From Chamaecyparis obtusa (taxonomy: Eukaryota; Streptophyta; Pinopsida; Cupressales; Cupressaceae), in the NCBI GenBank assembly GCA_027943335.1, contig BSBK01002080.1, positions 10,001-74,000 of the forward strand: a stretch of 64,000 nucleotides of DNA, in the 5' to 3' direction. Shown here one piece after another: positions 1 to 12,700 of this stretch. The position numbers were made by a program, and so were the translations under genes. The stretch's first letter is position 1, and every line of letters begins with the position of its first letter. The notes below the pieces were generated by a model. That model saw nothing but the letters and a program-made list of their open reading frames with translations, had not been told where the DNA came from and did no database searches.

Positions 1-959
1 TCAAAATTCAAAGCAAAGGTTAAATATGCTTGGAAGAAAAATATGTACCACTTCACTTCGAGATGTGAGATTTGCAGTTCGCATCAGAGATCTCACTTTT
101 CTTATTCTAGCTTGGAGATTGTTGTTATGATCTGCATTAACCTTGCATGGTAGTTCAAAAATTACAAAGTCTTTTGCATCATCCTTGGCATCTTCGTCTA
201 TTGTAGTAAGATTCTGAAGAGTATTGGTCTTCCTTTGTCTATATATTAAACTCTACTTGACACTGCTGAAAATATAATGAAAAGGGTATTAGGAAAATGA
301 AGATCAAAGCAGAATTAGTATATTCAATGAGGGTGTCAAATATAGATAACCTTATTAGTGACACAAAATACCTTGTTCATAGGAAGCGGTGGATTGAAAA
401 GCATTCAATATCCAAAGCTCCTGAAACTGTCAAAAATGAAGAATCAGATACAATGACATAACCTCTCTAGATAGATATGGTCTTAGAATTCATAGAGAGG
501 TACCAAAAAATTGAGAAGCATAGAGAAAAGAACCTTATCATGGGACTGATGCGTACATTAGGAATAGGTGGTGGTGATTTAAGGTGGCAAGGTTACAGAT
601 GACATTTTATTGGCAAGATAAATACTCGGCAATAACATTTCAATAGGGGTTTTAACTTCAATAACAAGAACTACAATACCATGATTTAACTATCATATTA
701 TATCATTACCAACATTCCCTCCACAAAATTGATCACTAAATAATAATCAATTTGAAAATATTTAATGCTAAGATAAATATAACTCTTATTCTATACATAT
801 AATTGATCCAAAAAGGGTATATTGTATTTATTTCTTGAGATTGTGACTGAGATTCACTTCATACTCATTGATACACCTCTTAAAATCACAGAGCAGAGTC
901 CATCCCGTCCAATATAAATTCATCCAATTCTTATTTATCCACACAATTTATCCATGTAG
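1..959. other. non-coding flank, nothing recognised
   Basis: AT-rich sequence with no long reading frame and no motif I recognise. A diverged fragment of the tandem duplication annotated just downstream seems to lie at about 640-960 (shared wording around 'cttcaataacaagaactac'), so the repeat family may have a third, older member here. Confidence 0.5.
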
Positions 960-1129
960 TTTCATATTGAGAAGCAATTTGAAAAGATTTAGTGGTAAGG
1001 TTGAAAGATATAAACATGATTGTTAAACCCTATCTTATTCAGAATGCACTATCCATCCTCTATCTCACACATATGCTCTATATATTCAAAGAGCACAATC
1101 CATTCAGAAAGAACAATGCGCACAAATAC

Positions 1130-1141
<12 letters not shown>

Positions 1142-1189
<48 letters not shown>
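1142..1189. repeat. (TA)n microsatellite
   Basis: About 24 uninterrupted TA units preceded by a short 'cata' run. The small ORFs across it consist of Tyr-Ile repeats and are not genes. Confidence 0.97.
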
Positions 1190-1192
<3 letters not shown>

Positions 1193-1516
1193 GTTTATAT
1201 AGTTTTTTGAAATTTAGGGTAAATGTTTTTAATCATAACTATAAATTGGTGAAGTTACAAATGGGGACCTCATTTACAACATGAATATTTAGCAATAATA
1301 ATCCAGTAAGAGCTTGAACTTCAATAACAAGAACTACAAAACCCGGTGCTAAGATCCCATTAACTCTTAACTTAAATTTAGAAACAGTTGAGAAATATTT
1401 ATTGTTAAGGTTGAAAACTATAAGCTTCATTGTTGAACACTATCTTATTCAAAATGCATTGTCCATCTTCTACCTCACACATATTCAGAGAGTATGGTTC
1501 ATTTTGAAAGAATAGA

Positions 1517-1566
<50 letters not shown>
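1517..1566. repeat. (CA)n(TA)n compound microsatellite
   Basis: About 16 CA units followed by about 9 TA units. It sits at the position in the second tandem block that the pure TA tract occupies in the first. Confidence 0.97.
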
Positions 1567-1567
<1 letters not shown>

Positions 1568-2470
1568 AAATTCTTCTTCTGTCCATACAATGGTTTTTGA
1601 AATTTAGGGTTAAAGTTTTTTATGGGAGTTATGAACTAGCGAAGTGATGGATGAAGACCTCATTTACAACATGAACACTCAGTAATATCAGGGTTCAAAC
1701 TTTAATGTCAAGAATCACAATACTATAATTTAATGATTCTATACATACAGTTGATCTTTGAAATAAGAATCAATTTGGAAAGATTTATTACTAAGAATGA
1801 TAAAAAAAAATTGTACCCATTAACTCTTAAATTTAGAAAGAACTGACCCTTTTTGTTCTATCTACACATTTGGTCCATCAAACAATATAATGATTGCTAA
1901 TTTGATAAGATATAGTGCCAAGTCTTAGAGAAAAAACATACCCATTGAGGATTGATTAGGGATATTATATCTGCCATTAAAGTCTCCTACAAAATTTCCT
2001 ATATCTCCTAAAACCTTCCTACCATTAGCTTAAGAAATATTTTGGCAAGAAATTCCTACAACTGCAGCTACCATTTCTTTTAGAATCTTGAAGAACCATT
2101 ACAATTATACCTCTGTGACTCCAGAAAAAACAATTTATGTCTAACTAGCAAGAACATTGTATAGAAAACAATTAGAAATGTCCAGGTACCTTTTGTTCCA
2201 TAGAAGATAAGAATTAATATATATTAAAATATATATGATGATGATTGGCCTCTATTTAGATTAAAAGATTGTGTATTTTCCTTTCCTTCGTATATGTCTA
2301 TTTGTGACCACCATTGTTTGTATTCTTTGGTGCACGTCTCATTTTATATTTATTAGTAAATAATGAAATCAAAATTTTATATCAATTATGTATTATATAC
2401 AGGGTGTATTGACTTATACCTGTTGATCCATGTCACTGTGCAGGATCCTTGTCAAAGGGGTTAAATTTCT

Positions 2471-3690
2471 TGCATATGAGAATTATTTATCTTAAGTTAG
2501 CTAAAAATTACATGATACGTATGCTACAAATTACGTAGAAGACAACATGAACAATATGCAAGATTGTAAACATGAACAAATTACCTTTACCTTATATATG
2601 GAATGCAAGATTGTCAACAGAAGGGGTGACAATGTGTGTAGTCAATTGCCTATTTCCAGAAAGGGTGACAATCAAACAAAATATATACATGTATCATCAA
2701 CAATTAATTGAGCATCGCAAGTAATACATTGGTAATCATAAATCACATATGTTGTAACTAAACTAAGGGAGTTTCACTAATGCATATGTGAATCATTTAT
2801 CTTAAGTTAGCTAAAAATTACATGATACATATGCTACAAATTACGTAGAAGACAACATGAACAATATGCAAGATCGTAAACATGAACAAATTATCTTTAC
2901 CTTATATATTGAATGCAAGATCGTCAACATAAGGGGTGACGATGTGTGTAGTCAATTCCCTATTTCCAGAAAGGGTGACAATCAAACAAAATATATACAT
3001 GTATCAACAACAATTAATTGAGCATCATAAGCAATACATTGGTAATCATAAATCACATATGTTGTAACTAAACTAAGGGAGTTTCACTAATTCATATGTG
3101 AATCATTTATCTTAAGTTAGCTAAAAATTACATGATATGTATGCTACAAATTATGTAGAAGACAACATGAACAATATGCAAGATCATAAATATGAACAAA
3201 TTACCTTTGCCTTATATATGGAATGCAAAATTGTCAACATAAGGGGTGACGATGTGTGTAGTCAATTGTATGTTTCCAGAAAGGGTGACAATCAAACAAA
3301 ATATATACATGTATCAATAGTAATCAATTGAGCATCATAAGCAATACATTGGTAATCACAAATCACATATGTTGTAACTAAACTAAGGGAGTTTCACTAA
3401 TGCATATGTGAATCATTTATCTTAAGTTAGCTAAAAATTACATGATACATATGCTACAAATTACGTAGAAGATAAAATGAACAATATGCAAGATCGTAAA
3501 CATGAACAAATTACATCTACCTTATATATGGAATGCAAGATCATCAATAGAAGGGGTGATGATGTGTGTAGTCAATTTCCTGTTTTCAAAAAGGGTGACA
3601 ATCAAACAAAATATATACATGTATCAATAACAATTAATTGAGCATCATAAGCAATACATTGGTAATTATAAATCACATATATTGTAATCA
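2471..3690 (+). repeat. four tandem 310-bp subterminal repeats of the CACTA element
   Basis: Four near-identical units start at about 2465, 2775, 3085 and 3395, a strict 310-base period. Each runs from CACTAATGCATATG through 'cttaagttagctaaaaattacatgatac', 'ggaatgcaagat', 'aaggggtgac' and 'aatcaaacaaaatatatacatg' to 'ttgtaactaaactaagggag'. The first unit has a degenerate start (no CACTA) and the last ends in unrelated AT-rich sequence. CACTA elements usually carry transposase-binding subterminal repeats, but of tens of bases; a 310-bp unit is long for that role. Confidence 0.93.
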
Positions 3691-3845
3691 TTAGAATTGA
3701 ACACAATAAATATGTAATCATTAGAATTGAAATCAATAAATCAATATTAAATATATATACTAATCAATATAAATATATATAAATAATTAAATCACATACC
3801 TTGTACATTTCAATCATGTCATTGATCATCTTCTTCATACATCTC

Positions 3846-3897
3846 ATCATCATCGCCATCATCATCATCGTCATTTTCATCGTCATCATCGTCGTCG

Positions 3898-3932
<35 letters not shown>

Positions 3933-3979
3933 GCCACCATCATCATCATCACCATCATCATCATCACCATCACCATCAC

Positions 3980-4034
<55 letters not shown>

Positions 4035-4058
4035 GTCACCACCACCACCACCACCATC
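3846..4058. repeat. (ATC/GAT)n trinucleotide tract
   Basis: About 210 bases of nearly pure CAT/ATC with some CAC and GTC variants. Read on the minus strand in the transposase frame it gives a run of about 60 mostly Asp residues at the C-terminal end of the CACTA transposase ORF (open at 3819-4181). Other frames give Met or Ile runs, which are artefacts. Confidence 0.95.
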
Positions 4059-4079
4059 TTCTTCTTCATCATCTTTAGT

Positions 4080-7000
4080 ATCTTCTTCTTCCATCACATT
4101 ATACTTTATTGACCTTACTCTTGGATCATGACTAACAACAAATGACCAACCCAGTTTATGTGGAACCTCGAAGTAAAACACTTGCTCACATTGATTTGGA
4201 AGAACATATGGTTAAAATAGCAGTTCTATCATGATCATTTTGATTCAGTCATAGCCTGTACCATTTGATGATGAATAAAACTAATTTGAAGGAGTTAAAT
4301 TTGCACTTAAGTATATCATCCAAGATGTCATAGTATCGATTTTGAGATTGTTGAGTATGTATGCCATTTCTAGATGATATATTAGTGACCTTGAAGACTG
4401 AATTTATCCCAAAATCACAAGTTTTCTTCATGTCATCCAATTTTTTTATGCAAAATTTATGGCCATGATAGTACATATCTTTGTGGTGCTTGACCTACAA
4501 TTTTTCAAGCATGTAAAAATTATTTGCATCGTGAGTTGATATGAAACATATGGGTCATGATCACAATAAAATTTTACGTACCTCTTTACCTCTTAAACCA
4601 TATGCTAGTTCAATTACCATTGACGTAACATTGAAATCTCCATTACAATGAGATTCTCTAACCAATGAAGCAACACCTTCCCATGTTAATGAGAAACTAT
4701 TTTATAGACATCGTTTAATCCATACCGTCATCCAATCAAGATTGTTTGCAATATACAAATGTATTGCATCTCACTCTCGACCAAGTATATAAAAAAAATA
4801 GACCAATTACAAATAACTTATATTGAAGATTTATAAGAATTAATTAACTACAATAACATCTTATAATTACCTCTCACTTTTGTCAATCTACCTTTCCCCA
4901 TCAAGTACTCCTCTTCAAATTTGTTAATGGAGTTGGAATCCCAAATACGATCTACATGGATCTTTACTGCAAACTTAGGAAGATATTCACTAATGTACAC
5001 CATGGTCTAGTATACCATATATCCCTCCACCATAGAACCCTTAGGATGTGCTCTCTATCGAACCAAGCCCTTCAAAAATTTCAAGTGCCTCTCAACCATC
5101 CATATTGACCTAGTTTGTACAGGTCTACACAATTCAATCTCCTCAACTTGATGTATGAGGTAGTGTTCTTGTGCATTGAAAAAAGTTGAAGGTAGACACT
5201 TTTGCATTTCACACATAAGATGAGAAATTTTTCTCTTCCAATATTTTATATCTTCTTTATTGATTTTTTTTTATGACAACCACCTCATTTATTTTCCAAG
5301 ATCATATATAACTTGTTTGACACTATTGTCAAAGTGGTGTGGGAGAGATAGAGGTAGAATGTATTGCAATAATTGTAAAATGATCTTATCAATATTTTAT
5401 AAAATAATACAATAAAAACTACATGTAGTATACAAATATATAGTTAATACAAAATAACATGAATTACCTTAATAAATGTATGTCAATCGTGTTTTTTCAT
5501 CCCTAGCCCAAATTCACTTTTCTTTGATATGAGATTGTTTATGTTCATAGCAAATCCTATGAGAAATTGTATTTTTTTATGACTTCTTTTATATCATTGC
5601 TCTGTTGCTCCGACAATAACCAAGTAAGGGCACTTAAATCAAGCTGGTCTCCATTGTTATATGATCGAATGACATTTTTCATTGCATGGTTGGATTCTTC
5701 AATGTCACTACAAATTTTGACAATTTTGTCTTTGTCATGCCTTCCATCCAATATATTCCATAATGTCTCTATTACATTCTTTCCAATATGCATAGCATTA
5801 AACAAATGCATGATTGGGAGTTGCTCGTAGTACGACAACCTACTAAATTATGTAGGATAACTTTTTAGTCCTATTGGAAGTTGGTCATTAATGCCTTGAA
5901 GACCTTCACGAGCATCAATTACATCATCAGTAAACAAAACACAATATCAAAATATAAATTTCAAACAAAAACCATTAGATGAAATGATATTACCTCGATG
6001 ATTTATTTTATTGTATTCCAACTTCCATAGGTGAGGTGTCATTCTTTGTGGCTTTGATGTAGTCTCTTCTTTCCCATTAAAAATATATTTTTTGGTAATT
6101 TGGTACTTATGATTTCTGTGGAGAAAGTGTCTATACTCATTGAATACCTACTTTCCTAAACTTTTTGAATGACGAGATTTCATCTTTGGACCACAAACTG
6201 GACATGCAAATTTTTCCTTTGTCTGAAGACCTACAAGATTGTGTATAATTGGATTAAATATGTTAATTTTGTGTTAGCACTATAACATACCAAAAAATAG
6301 GTGTTAAGAAGAGAACATACCACAAAAATGTGTTAGTCTAGGGACATCGTGTATTGTCCATACAAGCATTGCATGAAATTGAAATTGTCTTTGTCCTATT
6401 GGTCTAGAGATGTCATACCCATTCCATAGCACCATCAACTCGTCAATAAGGGGCTCAATATATACATTCATATCTTTAACTTGGTACTTACCTAGTTGAA
6501 TGAAGAAAAATATTACATAATTATTATGATCATTTTGATAGATTATTTATAATAAATTAATTTAGATAACTATTAAATGAAAAAATACTTAAAACAATCA
6601 TTTTCAACATTATGTGCTCCCTCTTTATGGACATCCAAGGAGGAATATAATTATTGATAACAAAAACAGGTCATACCAATTAAATAGATACCATCTCTCC
6701 AAATGGATTGACATCCTTCGCTGCCAATGAAAGCTTGAGATTATGAGGTTCTTCTTTAAAGTGTGGTCAAGTTTTTTCTATTTCCTTAAATGTCAAACCA
6801 TCTGCAGGCATTCACATAATGTCATCTCAACTTTTATAGTGTGCATGGTAATCCATAAATTGTGTCAAACAATTGCACCTGAATAATTGTTGCAGATGTG
6901 GAATAATGAGAATATATCAAATAACCTTGCGAGGCACCTTTTTTTTTATTTGATCTGATCGATATCTACTAATATGACAATCAGGGTATTCTGTTACAAA

Positions 7001-7760
7001 TTCATTATATTTATGATATATAATATGATCATTTGGACATGCATGTATTGTTTGATACTTCATTCCAATATCTTTCATAATGGTAGATAATTCTCGGTAC
7101 GAGTGAGGTAGAATGTTTGATGGTGGTAACAAACACTACCTATTAACCTACGACCAAAAATATAATTTGTTAATATAAATAATATTAATTGGTACATGAT
7201 TCACCCTTTGTTAATTGTAAAGAAATTACGACTAAAAATGAAAAAAGATGACATACCTTAACATACGTGTGATTTCTACATTGGATAAACCATTCACAAC
7301 CTTCAAGTTCACCAACAACAATACAACGACAAGAAGCATTGTTTGGGAGACTTCGTATAGGGGCTTGTATGCCTTCTCAAGTATAGGTACATCAAGGTCA
7401 CCATCATCATCATCATCATCATCATCATCTTGATCATCGTGATCATCTTGATCATCATGATCTTCTTGATCATCATGATCTTCTTCCATGGGATCATTAC
7501 CTTCTACTTCAATATTCACACCTCCATGTTCTCGCGTTTGGAAATCCACATTCTCCGGATTGTCATGGTCCATAACATGAAACCTAGGGTGGTTGACCTA
7601 TATCAAAATGATGACCTTAAATTAACCATGACCATGATGTCATCATCAAATCATATCTTATGTATTTTATAAATTATTAAAATACATACCAATGGATGAA
7701 ATTTGTTTCCCCCTTCAATATGACCATGTTGCCTACAATGTTCCTCAGTTGTTTTGATTA
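4080..7760 (-). pseudogene. CACTA TNP2-type transposase, broken
   Basis: The transposase would cut and paste the element by binding its ends. Reading minus strand from the N-terminus: a stretch resembling the transposase-associated domain near 7700 (HCRQHGHIEGG..FHPLV); an acidic spacer at 7395-7490; LLLVNLKVVNGLSN at ~7300; the TNP2 core with IHACPNDHIIYHKY at ~7040 and CPDCHISRY at ~6970; CPVCGPKMKSRH at ~6200; LPIMHLFNAMHIGKNV at 5770-5830; a DUF4218-like block with WMVERHLKFLKGLVR and GSMVEGYMVYQ around 5000-5110; and a DUF4216-like block (YYDILDDILKCKF, ~4300) ending in VFYFEVPHKLGWSFV at ~4160. Family names are from memory of CACTA proteins. Stops and shifts break it into pieces, the longest open ones being 5557-5838 and 6917-7132. 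Introns may explain some gaps. Confidence 0.85.
7395..7490. repeat. second GAT/ATC-rich tract
   Basis: Starts as pure ATC repeats and changes into a 15-base 'ttgatcatcatgatc'-type tandem repeat. On the minus strand in the transposase frame it encodes an acidic Asp/His/Gln segment (within the open frame 7232-7573), so this copy had acidic repeats near both ends of its protein. Confidence 0.85.
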
Positions 7761-7984
7761 GATATCTTTGAGTCTTTAAGCCCTTAAAAAAATTTTGAGA
7801 ACAATAATATTTTCCATCACCTTTTCTTTTAAATTAGACCACAATATAGCAATTATCTCCTTATTTTGTTCTGGGTTGATATTGTCAGACATGGTCTTTC
7901 TTGAATGGAATGACTCGTTGGTGGAAGAAGGATGATTTTTTTGCGACCTGCAGATACAGACATTGAAGAAATATTCTCTCAACG

Positions 7985-8176
7985 CTAATTTGTTCATGTT
8001 TATGATCTTGCATATTGTTCATGTTGTCTTGTACGTAATTTTTAGCATACGTATCATGTAATTTTTAGCTAACTTAAGATAAATGATTCACATATGCATT
8101 AGTGAAACTCCCTTAGTTTAGTTACAATATATGTGATTTATGATTACCAATGTACTGCTTATGGTGCTCAATTAAT
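7985..8176 (-). repeat. inverted partial copy of the 310-bp CACTA repeat
   Basis: The reverse complement matches about 190 bases of the left-end unit, including 'gtttcactaatgcatatg' and 'cttaagttagctaaaaatt'. Only this one partial unit is present, against four on the left. Its outward edge near 8176 marks the best estimate of the right end of the element. Confidence 0.9.
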
Positions 8177-8178
8177 AG

Positions 8179-8628
8179 CCATAGAAACCTGATTATTTTT
8201 AAATGGAATACACCAAGGAGTACCATAAAAAATATTAACCATTTACAATTATGAACAATAAACCTAAATCAAATAGCTCATTTTTTTATCAATGTGTGTA
8301 GTCTCTGTGTACATGAAAACTGAATGAAATATCAAGTTGAAATAAAAGAGTGAACAAAATAGTATTCCACATAGAGTGAATGAAATATACCATCGAAAGA
8401 AGGTGAAAAAATCCTATCACCAAGCACAGACATAGGAAATCAAAAAGGGACAAAAGATAAGAAATAAGAAAAATCATTACAACTATAGAAAATCATTAAG
8501 ACTATAGAAATGGATGGTTCTAATGCTTTTCCATTACAATAATTGAGCATTCATCATTTGATATATGAACAGGTGAAAAACATGTAGATTTGACAAAAAA
8601 TTACTTGGAACTTGAACCGTAGCAAATG
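8179..8628. other. non-coding flank between CACTA and gypsy elements
   Basis: No gene. The part at about 8480-8560 ('aatcattaagactatagaaa', 'gcttttccattacaa', 'attgagcattcatcatttg') recurs right of the gypsy element at about 29610-29725, so the flanks belong to an older duplicated stretch. From about 8559 the sequence is the left part of a 179-bp repeat unit that the gypsy element split. Confidence 0.6.
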
Positions 8629-8633
8629 TACTT
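8629..8633. repeat. left target-site duplication TACTT of the gypsy element
   Basis: TACTT precedes the 5' LTR and recurs directly after the 3' LTR at 29410-29414. Intact sister repeats (around 30120, 31305 and 31484) read through the equivalent site as 'acttgtgatgattttca', which gives an empty-site reference. Confidence 0.85.
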
Positions 8634-9002
8634 ATTGTGGTTCCACAACCACACTCCCCTTTGTAGCCACTTGGGTTTGGGCCCCCCCTCTTTCTAGCTT
8701 GTCCTAGGTTGTTTGTCTACTTGTTGATTTGGTTTTTTGTCTTTAGGTTTAGTTGTTTCTTTTAGTCTTTTTCACACTTTCACACTTTCAGAGGCCTGAA
8801 AGTACAAAAGGTCCAAAGTCTGATTAGCCTTGAGCATTCTGGGTCCCAAGGGTTTCAAATTTTCGAAGGTCTGGACATCAAAAGGTCTGATTCTCCTAAG
8901 AGAGTCGGTCTTTCAACACTTAAGAATTTTGGAGGTCAGGGACCCCTGAAAGGTTGAAAGACCAATCGATAGAGGTGGCTAACATCACCCCCACCGATTG
9001 CC

Positions 9003-9010
9003 TATATAAG
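9003..9010 (+). promoter_or_regulatory. TATA box of the 5' LTR
   Basis: TATATAAG in the context CCTATATAAGGCAGAGAGCC, conserved in the other LTR. It lies about 750 bases upstream of the embedded ORF, with no comparable motif nearer to it. Transcription would be expected to begin about 30 bases downstream. Confidence 0.65.
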
Positions 9011-9759
9011 GCAGAGAGCCCTCATTTTGACTCACTTGTTTTTCACTTGCGATCTTGGCTTTCAGATTTTTTAGGCTCGCTTTTCTTCCTTGATATTTTC
9101 CTACTCCTAGGCTACTTGTGTTTGCTTCTTGGCCTCTCATTTCATGGCTTGTTTGAGGTTGGTGCCTTTGCATTTTTCCTTCTGGTTTTCCTCTTTTGTT
9201 TTATTTCCTATCACTTTGTTAGGTTAGTGTTGGTGCTAGGGTTTGTTTTTTTTTGTCACGTCTCATCCTACTTTGGGGATCACAAGATTGTCCCCTTCGA
9301 CCCCCTAGCCTTGATTTTGTGGTTGAACTCACTCTAGGACTCTTTTTTGAGTTCTGGTCCCAAACCCTTGTTTTGACCTTTCGGCCATCAAAGTTTTTAG
9401 ACTTTCACAGTCCGCAACTCTCAAAAACATTTTCTGCAATTTTGACTAAGTCCCCTTTCTGACATTTTGGGGGTTGCACACCCCAAAAATATGACACCTT
9501 TGATTCGTCAAAGTCCAAAGAATCATCGAGCTTTAAAATCCGCCTGAAGGTTCCCCTTTTTGGCATTTTGAGATTTTCGGCCTTTCGGAGGTCTTGTACC
9601 CCAGAAGGTTTGAAAGCCCAAAATTGGTTTCCAAACACTTTTAACTTGGTCTTTTCAGTGTTGTTGTGTTGATTCTATATCTTATTTTTTCATCAGAGTT
9701 TCTTGCATGATTTTTTAGCTTGTTGATCTCTTATTTGTGTCCTCTGGCTCTTTGCTGAA

Positions 9760-12700
9760 TTGGCAGAGAAGGTTAACTCACCAGCTATGAGGTATCAGTT
9801 CAAGGGGTATCATGCACCCTCCAAGGTGGGAAACTTACATGCTAAGATCATGGATAATGACATCAGGAACGTCAGTTGGAATGACTACCTGGTCAAGTAT
9901 GAATAGCCGATAGGGAGGTTTGAGGACTGTACTTCATTAGTGTATTATTCTCTAGTAAACATAGTAGCACACCTGATTTCCATCCTATCATCGAACCTGA
10001 TCAACACTCTAGAAAGTCACTACATACCGAATGAAAGAATTATTAAGAACAACATGGGTGAAGTAGTTCTGGATCTCGGGCCATACAATATTGAAGATCT
10101 CTTCCACTTGCCCAAAGGGGTTGATAAATTCTACAACCTCTTCATCAGAAAGGGAATGGAGTTCTACAATAGAGATATCTCATTATCCCATGACATCATG
10201 AACAAGGAGTACCTTATACAACCTCTACCATGAAATAAGTTGGAAAGGATAGACATGTGGAGAGGATACATGAAAGAGGACATCCAAGAAACCATCACCA
10301 TGATTAGTCGGGTGTATGGACTGCCAAAGTTTATACAAATGGAACCATGGATGATCCTACTTATTGAAAAGATAAAGGAGAGGTAGGCAAGATTCAATTG
10401 GGCCACTATCCTTAGTGAAAACTTGGATCAGTAGCTGATCATAGTAAAGACTGACCCACACTTCTCCATGACATCCTATGTTGTGTACCTATTGGTTGCT
10501 AGAGCAGTGTACCCTAGATTGGTGAAAGTTGGTGCTATGGGGGATCAGAATGCATGGTCGTTCATAGTGTACCCACAATTGGTTCAAAAGGAATACTACA
10601 CACACAATAGCCCTAATTTCTACATCGTCAATGATGCCTTTGTATTTGCTATCATACACTCCATAGAGGGAGACTATGCTAAAAGGATGTCAACTAAAGA
10701 TGTTGCAAAGGTGAAGGCCCTTGGGGTATTTTATATACAATTCAAGACTTTTACATACATTCAAGTGGCGAGATGCACCCTGGCTCCTAAGAAGTTGTTG
10801 AGATATCCATCTGACAGGGTAATCTTGTTAGAGATGGCTAGACAATTTTTGGATGCCGATGAGCACATCCAACACAAGAAAAAATATTGTTGGGACTTCC
10901 CAATTTCCATAGGGCCCCATTGTGTACAGGATATGAAGATCTGTAAGTCCTTGTCCTTCGAATGGGATGAATTCCCACTACAAAGCTACAACCTCATAAG
11001 GACCTATTTTGATCCAATTGGTACATATAGTCACATAATGGGAAGGGATTATGTACATGAGGCCCATATTGAGGACCATTGGATAAACTACTTAGATGAT
11101 TATGAGGTCAAGATCTGTGATTATTGTTGGATGAGCTTGGAGCTAGCGCAGAATACTATATTGTTGAAGATCCCTCCAAAGGTGAAGGGAGCTAACTCTA
11201 AAAATGTCTTGGATCCTATTTATAATTTGGATAAAGTATACTCCAGGGCCATCTTGAATGAAGAAGTTGACAGGGATGAAAATGATGATATTAACTTCAA
11301 GGCAAGAAACATCATCAAAGTAACTAAGGCATGGATCACTTGTCCATTCCCTATGGATCTAGTACCAATGAAACAACAACTAGCTAATCCCTCTAAAGAG
11401 AAGAAGAAGAAGAAAGGGGAGAAGGTGTTGATGCTGCAATTCAAAGAGGATGCACCGTAGAAGCCGAAAATAGTGTATAGACATGAGTGCCCTATGGCAT
11501 ACAGCTCGACCACTTGCTCAAAGAAACCTAAAACTAGAATGATTGGAAGCATAGAACCTCTAGATGCTCCTTCTTCTAGTGGTCCTGAACCTCCAAGTGC
11601 ACCAGAGAAGGTGCACAAATTCAAGATAACTGGACCTAGGCCGGTCAGGGTGATAAAAGGGCATGTTTACAAAAGGAAGAAATATTCAATGTCCACTAAT
11701 ATGGACACCCTCTTGGAAGAAGATGAAGATGAGGTGAACTAATTGCCCCTAAGTAGAAGGACTCGATCTACAGGTTTCTTAAAGAGGAGGTGGGTACTAG
11801 AGGATGATCAACAAGACATTGGAGGAGGAGCCCAAGAGGAACCTATAAATTTGGATGTTTAAGGAGATGATGAATTTGACATCACTAACTTTGAAGGACT
11901 TCATGGTTTCCAAGAATCTGAGCAACAAGCTCCAACTATGGGATAGTCATTCTCTTTTGGTTCCCTCCCTACATAATTCACTAGTCCTCTTGGTAAAGGA
12001 GGAAGTCCTACAAGACTCTGAGGAATCAATCGAGGAGGTCACGGTTGAAATCCAAAAGGAGACTATAGAGTCAGGAAGGGATTCTTCCATAGGTGTCACT
12101 TCTGAGGAGGACATAGCAGAAAAAATTCCTTCTATGTCACACTCAGTCACACCTCCACTTCCACCTATGCATCTAACACCACATCCGCGTCTACATCTAA
12201 CACCACCTCCCACTCCACTTATGCCTTTGGTTCAAACTACTACATTTCCACCACAACCTTCGCCTATTCATATTCACATGCCAACTCCACCTCCTCCACC
12301 ATTTCCTTCACCCACTCCCCCTATTGCTCCAACTCCTCCTGTGTTGAACCTTCCTTCCCAAGCTCCCATTCTGTCATTGGTCCACATTGAAAAACTGGCA
12401 CAAGGGTCTCTAGAACTAGAGAAAGAAGCATAGGTGATTGGTGAGATGTTGTCAAAAGGACAAGATGGAATGGAGAAATAGGCTAAAGAGGAAGACCAGA
12501 CAAATGAGGAAGAACAAACAAATGCTGGAGAAGAGTTGAATCTGATAGAAGAGAAAGAAATAGAAGGGAGGAGGAGAGTCATGAGGAGATGGAAATAGAA
12601 TGCCTGATGACTACCTCGACTCTATTAGCCCCTTATGAGCCCCTCAATGCCTTTTCAAAGCCCACTTGGTTCACCAAGGAAATTTAGCCAAGGACAAGGG

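Larger units (their letters stand above)
960..1800. repeat. diverged ~414-bp tandem duplication
   Basis: Two similar blocks follow each other. The stretch at about 1019 ('gattgttaaaccctatc') recurs at about 1433 ('cattgttgaacactatc'), an offset of 414 bases. Both blocks continue with the same order of sub-sequences: a 'ctcacacatat' segment, a dinucleotide tract, 'ttttgaaatttaggg', then 'cctcatttacaacatgaa'. Both contain a microsatellite at the equivalent place, so the dinucleotide tracts probably predate the duplication and then evolved separately. No coding content. Confidence 0.65.
2470..8178 (-). mobile_element. degenerate CACTA (En/Spm) DNA transposon
   Basis: The element is recognised by its parts. 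Tandem 310-bp repeats form the left end, an inverted partial copy of the same repeat forms the right end (7985-8176), and a minus-strand TNP2-type transposase pseudogene lies between. The repeat unit contains the sequence CACTAATGCATATGTG at 2775, 3085 and 3395 and its reverse complement ending in TAGTG at 8100-8104, matching the CACTA start that names the superfamily. However, homology runs outward past TAGTG by about 75 bases, so the true tips and the expected 3-bp target duplication could not be fixed. The given ends are where repeat homology stops. The transposase has many stops, so the copy is dead. Confidence 0.8.

Noticed and set aside
992..1202. ORFs of Tyr-Ile repeats across the TA tract
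   Set aside because: They are translations of a microsatellite in several frames with no other coding support.
2465..3690. The 310-bp tandem repeats as a CRISPR-like array or centromeric satellite
   Set aside because: Units are contiguous without spacers, few, and an inverted copy marks the other end of a transposon.
3764..4112. ORFs of Met, Ile or Asp runs on both strands
   Set aside because: They come from one ATC/GAT tract. Only the minus-strand Asp frame joins the transposase; the others are artefacts.
8954..9462. Overlapping ORFs in LTR U3/R with hydrophobic stretches
   Set aside because: Codon pattern and Phe/Leu runs reflect T-rich DNA. The frame is not kept in the same way in the other LTR (23149-23512), and the region holds the promoter.
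12274..12582. Minus-strand ORF opposite the Pro-rich part of the LTR ORF
   Set aside because: Shadow of the plus-strand proline codons; no independent conservation.
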